Shown here piece after piece: positions 10,068 to 18,165 of a stretch of DNA of 64,000 nt. The position numbers were made by a program, and so were the translations under genes. Each line of letters opens with the position of its first letter. Within the stretch, counting starts at the first letter, position 1. The stretch comes from Vicinamibacterales bacterium (GTDB lineage: Bacteria; Acidobacteriota; Vicinamibacteria; Vicinamibacterales; UBA2999). Location of the stretch: positions 62,001 to 126,000 of the forward strand of contig JAWKHS010000004.1 of NCBI GenBank assembly GCA_041394705.1, in the 5' to 3' direction. The notes beneath the pieces were generated by a model. It was not told the origin of the DNA and ran no database searches. It saw only the letters and a program-made list of their open reading frames with translations.

Positions 10068-10876
10068 GCGTCGCGCGGCGGGGCGTCGGCCGGCGGCTCG
10101 GCGGCCGGAAGTTCTGCGGCGGGCGCGGTGGCCTGTCGGCGCATGGCGCGCGTGATCACCCACTCCACGATCGGCGACACGAGGTAGCCGTACGCGAGCA
10201 CGACGAGGACCACGTCGGGCTGGGTGGCGAAGAGCGCCAGCGCCGCGGCGACCACGACGAGCGCCTTGGAGTTGACCGGGGCCGCGAGGTTGAAGGCCTT
10301 GAAGCTGCGGAACCGGATGGTGCTCACCATGAGCAGGGCCGGCACGAAGAGCATCGTCAGGGCGAGGGCCGCCGGCGTCGCGTCGGTGGGCCCCTCCGAC
10401 AGGAAGAAGATCGTGGCGGCCGGAACGCCCGCCGCGGCGGGGCTCGGCAGTCCGACGAAGTAGCGCTTGTCCGCCACGCGCTGGATGTTGAAGCGCGCCA
10501 GCCGGACCGCCGCGGCGGTCAGGTACAGGAACCCCACCGTCCACCCGAGGCGGCCCAGGGGCCAGAGGCCCCACTGGAACGTGAGGGCCGCCGGCGCCAT
10601 TCCGAACGAGATGAGGTCGGCGAGCGAGTCGAACTCCACGCCGAACGCGCTCGAGGATCCTGTCATCCGCGCGATGCGGCCGTCCAGCATGTCGAGGACG
10701 ACGGCGATGCCGATGAACGGCGCGGCGGTATGGAACTCGCCCCGCATCGCGTAGACGACGCACGCCCACCCGCAGAACAGGTTGGCCACGGTGAAGAGGC
10801 TTGGCAGCAGGAACACGCCACGGCGCAGGCCCTTGCGCTCCGGGACCTGGCCGGACGGGGCGTCGTGGTGGCTCAT
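10064..10876 (-). CDS. pssA: CDP-diacylglycerol--serine O-phosphatidyltransferase
   Basis: Makes phosphatidylserine from CDP-diacylglycerol and serine at the membrane, the first step to phosphatidylethanolamine. The CDP-alcohol phosphatidyltransferase signature D-G-x2-A-R-x8-G-x3-D-x3-D is seen as LDGRIARMTGSSSAFGVEFD, continuing SLAD. About seven hydrophobic segments follow or flank it. 270 residues is normal for the class II membrane enzyme. It overlaps psd by four bases (ATGA), so the two form one transcription unit. The C-terminal 30 residues are Ala/Pro-rich. Confidence 0.95.
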   Translation of the reverse strand: MSHHDAPSGQVPERKGLRRGVFLLPSLFTVANLFCGWACVVYAMRGEFHTAAPFIGIAVVLDMLDGRIARMTGSSSAFGVEFDSLADLISFGMAPAALTFQWGLWPLGRLGWTVGFLYLTAAAVRLARFNIQRVADKRYFVGLPSPAAAGVPAATIFFLSEGPTDATPAALALTMLFVPALLMVSTIRFRSFKAFNLAAPVNSKALVVVAAALALFATQPDVVLVVLAYGYLVSPIVEWVITRAMRRQATAPAAELPAAEPPADAPPRDA

Positions 10877-11505
10877 GACGGGGACCAGCGGCCCAGCACC
10901 GTCACGCCGGCCACGACCGTGTCGCCCTGGCGCGCGGCGACGGCGATCGAGGGGGGCAGGAAGACGTCCATGCGCGATCCGAACTTCATCACGCCGATGC
11001 GCTGGCCGACCCGCAGCGTGTCACCCGCCTCCACGCGGCAGACGACGCGGCGCGCCAGCACGCCGACGACCTGGCGGAAGACCGCCGTCTGGCCGCCGTG
11101 ATCCACCCAGACCTCGGAGCGCTCGTTGAGGGCGCCGCTCTCGGGCTTGTAGGCTGGGAGGAACCGCCCCGGGTGGTAGGACACCCTGGTGACGCGTCCG
11201 GCGACCGGGGCGCGATTGACGTGGACGTCGAGCGGCGACAGGAAGATCGTGATCTGCTGCCAGGTGCCGGGCGGTGCGCCGTCGTCCCCGGGGCCCACCC
11301 GCATGACGACGCCGTCGGCCGGGGAGAGGATCAGCTCCTGATCGGCGGGCAGCTGGCGTTCCGGATCGCGGAAGAAGAAGGCCAGGGCCAGCGCCAGGAG
11401 CACGCCCGGCACGGCCCCCCATCGTCCAAACGCCCAGACGCCGACGAGCGCGAGGGCGACGGCGCCGGCCAGGAACGGCCAGCCAGCGCGATCGAGTCCG
11501 ATCAT
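10873..11505 (-). CDS. psd: phosphatidylserine decarboxylase
   Basis: Decarboxylates phosphatidylserine to phosphatidylethanolamine. The 210-residue length and two N-terminal hydrophobic segments fit the short proenzyme subclass. The self-cleavage/pyruvoyl site is in IGVMKFGSRMDVFLP (Gly-Ser pair, about residue 177-178). Other family blocks are SPADGVV, FLSPLDVHVNR and P-G-x-F-x-P-A-Y-K-P-E-S. The gene lies directly upstream of pssA with a 4-bp overlap, so substrate maker and user are co-expressed. TACAAT (11519-11514) lies eight bases before the ATG without a Shine-Dalgarno sequence. Confidence 0.96.
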   Translation of the reverse strand: MIGLDRAGWPFLAGAVALALVGVWAFGRWGAVPGVLLALALAFFFRDPERQLPADQELILSPADGVVMRVGPGDDGAPPGTWQQITIFLSPLDVHVNRAPVAGRVTRVSYHPGRFLPAYKPESGALNERSEVWVDHGGQTAVFRQVVGVLARRVVCRVEAGDTLRVGQRIGVMKFGSRMDVFLPPSIAVAARQGDTVVAGVTVLGRWSPS

Positions 11506-11590
11506 GGAAACCGATTGTACCGTCGGTGGGCGGGGACGTCGTGGTGGGGACGGCGCCGGAGAGTCGGCCGGCGCCGTCGAACTCGCGGGC

Positions 11591-11833
11591 TCAGGCCGGC
11601 AGGGGCCCGGCCGTTTCGTGCTGGGAACGCCGGATGAGATCCTCCATCTGGTCCTTCAGCCGGAGCTTCTGCTTCTTCAACGAGACTTCTTCGAGCTGTT
11701 CGTCGTCGGACAGATGCGGTTTGGCGGAGAGGGTTTTCAGGCGAGTATCGAGTGACTGGTGATCCGTGGCCAGCTGGCGGTAGACATCGCTGCTTTCCAG
11801 CAGCCGGCGGCGCGTTTCCTCGATGTCGGACAT
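11591..11833 (-). CDS. YdcH-like DUF465 family protein
   Basis: 80 residues from the ATG at 11833 (MSDIEETRRRLLESSD), preceded by a purine-rich AAAGGGG. The protein is a predicted helical hairpin: L-x3-S-x-x-Y-R-x-L-x2-D-H-x2-L-D-x-R-L, then the basic-rich EEVSLKKQKLRLKDQMEDLI. This pattern is the DUF465/YdcH signature, and the family's usual length is 70-80. Function in bacteria is unclear. A longer reading from 11899 adds an unlikely N-terminus. Confidence 0.85.
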   Translation of the reverse strand: MSDIEETRRRLLESSDVYRQLATDHQSLDTRLKTLSAKPHLSDDEQLEEVSLKKQKLRLKDQMEDLIRRSQHETAGPLPA

Positions 11834-11927
11834 GACATCCGCCCCTTTCCCGACCTCCGGTGCCCTAGCGCACCGGGGCATCGAGGCCGACTCTAGCACC
11901 CCACCCGGGCCACTTCAAGTCGGCGTC

Positions 11928-12380
11928 TCAGGCGTGTGGCGCGCCGCGCCAGAGAATCAGCGCATCCTCGACGGGATGCGTGTAGTAGCCGGGCCGCCGG
12001 CCCGCGCGGCGGAAGCCGCTGCGCTCGTACAGCGTGATGGCGGGCTCGTTGGACGCCCGTACCTCGAGCGTGGCCCGCGGAGCACCCAGGGCGGCCGCGG
12101 CGGCCAGCACATGCGTCAGCAGCGCCCGGCCCACGCCACGGCGGCGCCAGTCGGGATGCACGGCGAAGTTGTTGACGTGGATCTCGTCGAAGATGCGCCA
12201 GAAGGAGCAATAGGCCACGGTGGCGCCGTCGATCCTGGCGACGAAGATGAACGAGCGGTTCGGATCGGCCAGCTCCCGCTCGTAATCCGCGCGGGTCCAT
12301 GGCCGGTGGAAGCACACCGCGTCCAGCGCCAGGACGTCGTCGAGGTGCGTCGTGTCGGCGAGGCGTTCGAAGGCGATCAC
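11928..12380 (-). CDS. rimI: ribosomal protein bS18 alanine N-acetyltransferase (GNAT)
   Basis: 150-residue GNAT acetyltransferase. The acetyl-CoA-binding motif is VHPDWRRRGVGRALLTHVL, i.e. R/Q-x-x-G-x-G/A. The C-terminal LYERSGFRRAGRRPGYYT matches RimI enzymes, including the conserved Y-Y. It sits immediately after tsaB with a 4-bp overlap, the common tsaB-rimI order, which supports the name. Substrate specificity is inferred from family and context. Confidence 0.92.
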   Translation of the reverse strand: MIAFERLADTTHLDDVLALDAVCFHRPWTRADYERELADPNRSFIFVARIDGATVAYCSFWRIFDEIHVNNFAVHPDWRRRGVGRALLTHVLAAAAALGAPRATLEVRASNEPAITLYERSGFRRAGRRPGYYTHPVEDALILWRGAPHA

Positions 12381-13096
12381 GCCCGCTCCGCGGCCGTGCG
12401 CCGTTCACGCTCGAGCTCGGCATCCGGGCGCCGCACGTAGACGGGCGCGAGGCTCGCCGGGTCGATCGGGCCTCGCCCGGCCATCTGCCACGCGATGCGG
12501 CCGACGACCGCGGCCAGCGACCCGGCCGGCGGCACCGGGCGGAGGCCCGCCGCCTCCAGACGCTCGCGGAGGGCGTCAGGGCCCACGGCGGCGACCGGCG
12601 TGCCGGCCGGCACCGCCGCCCAGCTGGCGAGCGTGACGTCAGGCGTGGCCGCCGTCGCCGGCACGAGCTCGTCTGGCGGCCAGGCCGGCGCCTCCGGGCC
12701 GGGCCGCACGCAGGCGGCCGCGAACACTTCCCCGCGCGAGGCATCCAGCCAGGCGCCGGCCACCGCCTGGTCGGGCATCCGGTCGAGGAGGTCCCAGGCC
12801 AGCGCCGTCAACGCCGGCACGCCGACGGCCGGGCGGCACAGGGCCGCGGCGAGTCCGTGCGCGGCGGCGATGCCGATCCGGAGACCCGTGAACCCGCCCG
12901 GTCCCGTCGCCACGGCGATGACGTCGACGGCCGCGAGACTCACGCCGGCCTCGTCCAGCAGGGCCCGGATGTCCGAGGGGACACGTTCCGCGTGCGTCAG
13001 CCCGGCGTCACCGGGCCGCGCCGCCGCGACCACGCCGTCGCGCACCAGGGCCACCCCTCCGTCGCGCGTCGTCGTGTCGAGAGCCAGCACCCACAT
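12377..13096 (-). CDS. tsaB: tRNA threonylcarbamoyladenosine biosynthesis protein TsaB
   Basis: Partner of TsaD and TsaE in making t6A37 in ANN-reading tRNAs. 239 residues with the ASKHA-type N-terminus (MWVLALDTTTRDGGVAL) and the conserved block AVATGPGGFTGLRIGIAAAHGLA. The C-terminal half is variable as usual. It overlaps rimI by four bases. Upstream is a 146-base divergent spacer facing mutS; on this strand TATAGT lies about 24 bases before the start. Confidence 0.95.
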   Translation of the reverse strand: MWVLALDTTTRDGGVALVRDGVVAAARPGDAGLTHAERVPSDIRALLDEAGVSLAAVDVIAVATGPGGFTGLRIGIAAAHGLAAALCRPAVGVPALTALAWDLLDRMPDQAVAGAWLDASRGEVFAAACVRPGPEAPAWPPDELVPATAATPDVTLASWAAVPAGTPVAAVGPDALRERLEAAGLRPVPPAGSLAAVVGRIAWQMAGRGPIDPASLAPVYVRRPDAELERERRTAAERA

Positions 13097-13242
13097 GCGT
13101 CCGCCGCCGTCGCGGCTTCCCGACTATACTCGACGGCGATTCGACGCCGGCGCCCGCCGGCCGTCCGCCGAGGTCGTCCCTGTCCCGCCCGCCTGAGACC
13201 GCCCCTCCCCTGCCCGCTGCCGGTGCCGCCGTCACCCCGGCC

Positions 13243-15849
13243 ATGCGGCAGTATCTCGACGCGAAGCGCCAGCATCCGGAGGCGCTCGTGCTGTTCCGGA
13301 TGGGGGACTTCTACGAGCTCTTCTACGAGGACGCCCTGGTGGCGGCGCGAGCCCTCGACCTGACGCTCACGTCCCGGTCGAAGGACGCCTCGGGAGCGGC
13401 CGTGCCGATGTGCGGCGTGCCGTTCCACGCCGCCGACGGCTACATCACGCGCCTCGTGAAGCTCGGCCACCGGGTGGCCGTCTGCGAGCAGATCGAAGAC
13501 CCGCGCAAGGCGAAGGGCGTGGTGAAACGCGACGTCGTGCGCGTCGTCACGCCGGGGACGCTCGCCGATGCCAGCTACCTCGACGCGCGCGAGCCGGCCT
13601 TCCTCCTCGCGGTGACGGGTCTCGACGCCGCCGCCGGGCCGCGGGAGCGCCTCGGCATCGCGGTCCTGGACCTGTCGACCGGCGAGTTCCAGGTGGCCGA
13701 GTTCCAGGGCGCGGAGGCGCGCCGGGTGCTCGACGACGAGGTGGCGATGCTGGCCCCGCGCGAGGTCGTCGTGGCGCACGGCGTCGACGTGGCCGCGGCC
13801 CTGCCGGCTGTCGCCAGGTCGCGGGTGGTGGTGACAGGCGTCGAGCCGTGGACGTTCGACGCGGCGCGCGCGTCGGAGGTGCTCCAGGAACAGTTGCGGG
13901 TCTCGGGCCTGCAGGGATTCGGCCTGGACGCCCGCCCGGCGGCCGTGGCCGCCGCGGGTGCCCTCGTGCACTACCTGCGGCAGACGCAGAAGGCGGACCT
14001 CGCCCACGTGCGGACCGTCCGCCTGCGCGAGTCGGCCGACCGGCTCCTGATCGACCCGACCACCCTCAAGCACCTCGAGGTCGTCGAGTCGTCGCAGGGC
14101 GGACGCGCCGGATCGCTGCTGGAGGAGGTGGATCGCACGGTCACGGCCATGGGCGGCCGGCTGCTGCGGGCGTGGCTGATGGCGCCGCTGGTCGCGCTGG
14201 AGCCGATCCGCGAGCGGCTCGACGCGGTCGAGGAACTGGCGTTCCGTGCCGCCGACCGGGGCAAGGTCCGCGAGACGCTGAAGGCGATCGTCGACCTCGA
14301 GCGCGTGGTCTCCAAGATCGCGCTCGCCACCGCCAGTCCCCGCGACCTCGTGGCGCTGGCCCGTTCACTCGGCGCGGTGCCCCGCCTCCGGCTCCTCCTC
14401 GGCGAATGCCACGCCCCCCTGGTCGTGCGCCTGGTCGCGGCGCTCGACGACCTCGCCGACGTCCGCGGTGCCGTGGAGGCCACGCTCGGCGACGAACCGC
14501 CGCTGCTCGCTCGCGACGGCAACGCGATCCGCGACGGCGTGGACCCCGAGCTGGACGAGCTCCGGCGCATCAGCCGGTCGGGCAAGGAGATCATCGCGGC
14601 GCTCGAGAGCGGCGAGCGCGAACGCACGGGTATCCAGTCGCTGAAGGTGCGCTTCAACCGCGTGTTCGGCTACTACATCGAGGTGTCGAAGGCGAACCTG
14701 CATGCCGTCCCCGCCGACTACCTGCGCAAGCAGACGATCGCCGGGGGCGAGCGCTTCGTCACTCCTGCGCTGAAGGAGCACGAGGAGAAGGTGCTCGGCG
14801 CCGACGAGCGGGCGATCGAACGCGAGCTGGAACTGTTCGAGGCGCTTCGGCGGTCGGTGGCCGCCGAGTCCGCCCGCGTGATCGAGACGGCGCGCGCGGT
14901 GGCGGCCCTCGACGTCGTCGCCGGCCTGGCCGAGACGGCCGCCCTCGGAAACTTCACCAAGCCGCACGTCCACGAGGGCGACGAGCTGAGCGCCCTGGAC
15001 GCGCGCCATCCCGTAGTGGAGCGGCTCGCCGGCGGCGCCTTCGTGCCGAACGACGTGCTCCTGAACGGGACCACGCACCAGCTCGTCGTGCTCACGGGAC
15101 CGAACATGGGCGGCAAGTCCACGTACCTCCGCCAGGTGGCCCTCCTGTCGCTCCTGGCGCAGGCGGGGTCGTTCGTGCCGGCGCGTGAGGCCAAGCTCGG
15201 CCTGGTCGATCGAATCTACGCGCGCGTGGGCGCCTCGGACAACATCGCCCGCGGCCAGTCCACCTTCATGGTCGAGATGCAGGAGACGGCGCTCATCCTG
15301 AACGGCGCCACGTCGCGGAGCCTCGTCGTGCTCGACGAGGTCGGCCGGGGCACCGCCACCTTCGACGGCCTGAGCATCGCCTGGGCGGTGGCCGAGCACC
15401 TCGCGACGAACGGGCGCGCGCGGCCGAAGACGCTCTTCGCCACCCACTACCACGAGCTCACGGACCTGGCCGATGGCGTCCCCGGCGTGGTGAACGCCCA
15501 CGTGGCCGTGCAGGAGTGGAAGGACGACATCGTCTTCCTGCACAAGATCAAACCCGGACGCTCGGACCGGAGCTACGGCATCCACGTGGCGCGCCTCGCC
15601 GGTCTCCCGGGATCGGTGCTGGGCCGGGCGCGCGAGATCCTGACGGCGCTCGAACGCGACGAACTCGCTCGCGGCGGCCGTCCGGCGATCAGCGGCGCGG
15701 CGTCGATCCCGCAGCAGCAGCTCGGCCTGTTCCAGGCGGCGGCCGACGACGTGCTCCGCGATCGCCTGCGGGCCATCGACGTCGACTCGACGACGCCGCT
15801 CGACGCGCTCCGGCTGCTGGCCGACCTCAAGCGCGAGGCGGAGTCGTAG
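13243..15849 (+). CDS. mutS: DNA mismatch repair protein MutS
   Basis: Recognises mismatches and small loops. The N-terminal F-Y-E mismatch-reading motif is in RMGDFYELFYEDA (about residues 20-32). Next come the connector, lever and clamp domains, then the ABC ATPase with Walker A GPNMGGKSTYLRQ, Walker B VVLDEVGRGT and the H-loop (ATHYHEL). 868 residues is normal. The ATG at 13243 leaves a short N-terminus. Upstream in-frame codons remain open, but no GTG, TTG or ATG is close. mutL is not in the window. Confidence 0.97.
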   Translation: MRQYLDAKRQHPEALVLFRMGDFYELFYEDALVAARALDLTLTSRSKDASGAAVPMCGVPFHAADGYITRLVKLGHRVAVCEQIEDPRKAKGVVKRDVVRVVTPGTLADASYLDAREPAFLLAVTGLDAAAGPRERLGIAVLDLSTGEFQVAEFQGAEARRVLDDEVAMLAPREVVVAHGVDVAAALPAVARSRVVVTGVEPWTFDAARASEVLQEQLRVSGLQGFGLDARPAAVAAAGALVHYLRQTQKADLAHVRTVRLRESADRLLIDPTTLKHLEVVESSQGGRAGSLLEEVDRTVTAMGGRLLRAWLMAPLVALEPIRERLDAVEELAFRAADRGKVRETLKAIVDLERVVSKIALATASPRDLVALARSLGAVPRLRLLLGECHAPLVVRLVAALDDLADVRGAVEATLGDEPPLLARDGNAIRDGVDPELDELRRISRSGKEIIAALESGERERTGIQSLKVRFNRVFGYYIEVSKANLHAVPADYLRKQTIAGGERFVTPALKEHEEKVLGADERAIERELELFEALRRSVAAESARVIETARAVAALDVVAGLAETAALGNFTKPHVHEGDELSALDARHPVVERLAGGAFVPNDVLLNGTTHQLVVLTGPNMGGKSTYLRQVALLSLLAQAGSFVPAREAKLGLVDRIYARVGASDNIARGQSTFMVEMQETALILNGATSRSLVVLDEVGRGTATFDGLSIAWAVAEHLATNGRARPKTLFATHYHELTDLADGVPGVVNAHVAVQEWKDDIVFLHKIKPGRSDRSYGIHVARLAGLPGSVLGRAREILTALERDELARGGRPAISGAASIPQQQLGLFQAAADDVLRDRLRAIDVDSTTPLDALRLLADLKREAES

Positions 15850-17223
15850 CTACTTCACGACCCTGATGTCCGGCTGCTGCCGGACTGGGGACACGTAGGC
15901 GCTCGTCAGGCTCTCGTGGCCATCGGCGCCCACGGCCGCCACGCCGAAGACGAAGTCGTCGATTGTCACGTTCGGCAGGACGAACTCCGTCACGTTGCCC
16001 ACCGTCTGGCGGTGCTGCCAGTCGTTGGTCCACGTGTCGCGCCAGTAGACGCGGTAGGCGACGGCCCCCGGCGAGGCCTGCCACCGGAGCTGGGCGTCGT
16101 AGCCGGAGGGACCGCGGCCGATCTGGGGCGCGCCCCGCTCGTTGACCACCGACGGCGCCGGCGGGGCCAGTGCGAGCGAGGCGGCCGCCGCCGCGTTCAC
16201 GCGCGCGTTCTGGGCCAGATAGGCGACGTCCACGCCGTCGAGCGTGTCGTTCGGCGTGTGCTGCTTGGCGAAGTTCTCGTTGGCTTCGCGGAAGACGACC
16301 GCCGGAAAGCCCTGCTTCGTGAAGGACGAGTGGTCACTTCCCCGCCCGAAGCGATCCTCCCGGGCCATCAGCCGGACGCGGTGCGAGGGCACGTAGAGGG
16401 CGGCCACGCGCTCGACGTAGCGGGCCAGCGAACGGGGCATCGAGTCCTCGGGGCCCACGGAGTAGACGCGCACGGTCTCGGCGTCCACCACGCCGTTGCC
16501 GCCGTGGCTGTTGCCGACGATGTCGTTGTTCAGGTTGGCCTCCACCACCACCTTCCCGGCGGCCAGGGCCTGGGCGTGCGCGGACGAGCCGATCAGGCCC
16601 TGCTCCTCGCCGGCCCAGCACATGAAGACCAGCGTCGCGTCGAACTCGAGGCCGCTCTCGGCGAAGACGCGCGCGAGCTCCATCGTGAGCACCGTGCCAC
16701 TGCCGTCGTCGTTGGCGCCGGGGGCGTCCTGATCGTGGTCGAAGTCGGCACGTCCCTGGCGGTTGCCGCCGCCCGTGTTCAGTGCCTGCTGCCCGCCGCG
16801 CCCGAGGCTGACCGAGTCGTAGTGCCCGGTGACGTAGATGCGCCGCGCGGTGCGCCCGGGCAGGACGGCCATCACGTTCCGGAGTTCGGTCTGGCGCGTG
16901 ATCCGGCCCTGGGGCGCGATCACGTGCGTGTCGAACGACACGCGCAGGCGAGGGCTCGAGCGTGTGAGCTCGTCGAGGATCCACTGACGCGCCGCGCCGA
17001 TGCCCCGGGTGGATGACGCGGTCGTGGACATCGTCTCGCGCGTGCCGAACCCGGCGAGGGTCGTCGCCAGGGTCCGCAGGCGCTCGGGCGACACGGCCGC
17101 GACGATGGCGGCCACGCGCGGGTCGGCGTCGGGCGTCACGACGGGCTGCGCGGCGGCCGGAGCCACGAGCGCGAAGAGGACGACGGCGGCGGCGAGCGGG
17201 AGACGGGCGGCGACTGGGGACAT
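15850..17223 (-). CDS. secreted M28 family zinc peptidase
   Basis: 457 residues from the ATG at 17223. The signal peptide spans about residues 1-27 (LPLAAAVVLFALVAPAAAQP). The metal-site motifs of M28 aminopeptidases are present in order: H in TGHYDS, D in GANDDGSG, E-E in CWAGEEQGL, a D in the block after VVVEANLNNDI, and H in GRGSDHSSF. The C-terminal 110 residues (RWQASPGAVAYRVYWRDTW) resemble a fibronectin-III-like module. Likely an exported exopeptidase; substrate unknown. The convergent mutS stop abuts its stop codon directly. Confidence 0.9.
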   Translation of the reverse strand: MSPVAARLPLAAAVVLFALVAPAAAQPVVTPDADPRVAAIVAAVSPERLRTLATTLAGFGTRETMSTTASSTRGIGAARQWILDELTRSSPRLRVSFDTHVIAPQGRITRQTELRNVMAVLPGRTARRIYVTGHYDSVSLGRGGQQALNTGGGNRQGRADFDHDQDAPGANDDGSGTVLTMELARVFAESGLEFDATLVFMCWAGEEQGLIGSSAHAQALAAGKVVVEANLNNDIVGNSHGGNGVVDAETVRVYSVGPEDSMPRSLARYVERVAALYVPSHRVRLMAREDRFGRGSDHSSFTKQGFPAVVFREANENFAKQHTPNDTLDGVDVAYLAQNARVNAAAAASLALAPPAPSVVNERGAPQIGRGPSGYDAQLRWQASPGAVAYRVYWRDTWTNDWQHRQTVGNVTEFVLPNVTIDDFVFGVAAVGADGHESLTSAYVSPVRQQPDIRVVK

Positions 17224-17296
17224 GCGGCAACCTCGGAGCCGCAGTGTGGCACAGCCGGCGGGCCGTGTGCCGCCGACGGTGCCCCGGTCCCCGGCG

Positions 17297-18040
17297 TCAG
17301 CCCTTGAGGCGGTCGAGCTCGGTCCGCGCGGTGGTGGCCAGCGGCGAGTCGGCGTGCTTCTCGACGATCTCGGTGAAGGTCTTCCTGGCGTCCTCCACCT
17401 TGCCGGCGACGCGATACGCGCGCGCCAGCTCCAGCAGCACGCCGTCGGCGGGCATGCCGGAGGTGGCGTCCGTGCTGAGGGTCTTGAGCGCCTCGATGGC
17501 CGGGTCGAACTGGCCCTGCCGGATCTGCGCCTGCGCCTTGCCCAGCATGGCGCTCTTGGCGATGAGGTCGCCGCCCGACGTGAGCTGATCGTACTGCGCC
17601 CGCGCGTCGTCGAAGCGGCCCAGGGCCACCAGCACCCCGGCCGCATTCAGCCGGGCGAGCCGGCCCGGCGTGCTGGACGGCGCCTGATCCGCTGCCGCCA
17701 GGAACTTCGGGAGGGCGGCCTCGTACTTCGCCTTCTCCGTGGGGTAGGTGCCGGGCATCTGGGTCGGCACGGTCGCCCCGCCCGAGCCGGTCTGGTCCGG
17801 GGGCACCGGCGGCTGCACCGGCGCCTCGTTGATGATCATGGCCTCGGCCAGGAGCGCGCTCACGGCGTCGTTCTGCGAGCGCTGCCACGTGGTGTAGCCG
17901 CCGACGATCACGACGAGCGCCAGCAGCCCACCGCCGATGGCCAGGATCTGCCCGCGGTTCTCCTGGAACGACTTGTTGGCCGCCTCCAGGGCGTGGGCGA
18001 CTTCGTTTTCCTTCAGGTGCTCTTTCTCGGAGTGCTTCAT
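17297..18040 (-). CDS. YfgM-like TPR membrane protein
   Basis: 247 residues: a charged cytoplasmic N-terminus (MKHSEKEHLKENEVAHALE), one transmembrane helix (about residues 32-52, ILAIGGGLLALVVIVGGY), then TPR-like helices (LNAAGVLVALGRFDDARAQYDQL, MLGKAQAQIRQGQFDPAIEAL, ELARAYRVAGKVEDARKTF). This is the YfgM/TPR_21 architecture, an inner-membrane protein with a periplasmic TPR domain linked in other bacteria to the Sec translocon. That function is inference. No bamB neighbour is present here. TACACT lies some 38 bases upstream. Confidence 0.75.
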   Translation of the reverse strand: MKHSEKEHLKENEVAHALEAANKSFQENRGQILAIGGGLLALVVIVGGYTTWQRSQNDAVSALLAEAMIINEAPVQPPVPPDQTGSGGATVPTQMPGTYPTEKAKYEAALPKFLAAADQAPSSTPGRLARLNAAGVLVALGRFDDARAQYDQLTSGGDLIAKSAMLGKAQAQIRQGQFDPAIEALKTLSTDATSGMPADGVLLELARAYRVAGKVEDARKTFTEIVEKHADSPLATTARTELDRLKG

Positions 18041-18165
18041 GGGGATGCTCGGCCGGCGTCCGGACCGACCCCACAGTGTATCAGCGGCGCCGGCGGGCCG
18101 TCACGTACGCGTCCCGCGGGCCATCACCCGGGATGACCGGCGCCCAGCGCCGGCCCCTGTGGCGC

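Noticed and set aside
6069..10769. 1566-codon open frame antisense to the kinase gene
   Set aside because: It is the mirror of the GC-rich kinase and pssA codons: Arg/Gly/His-rich, without a domain or conserved motif.
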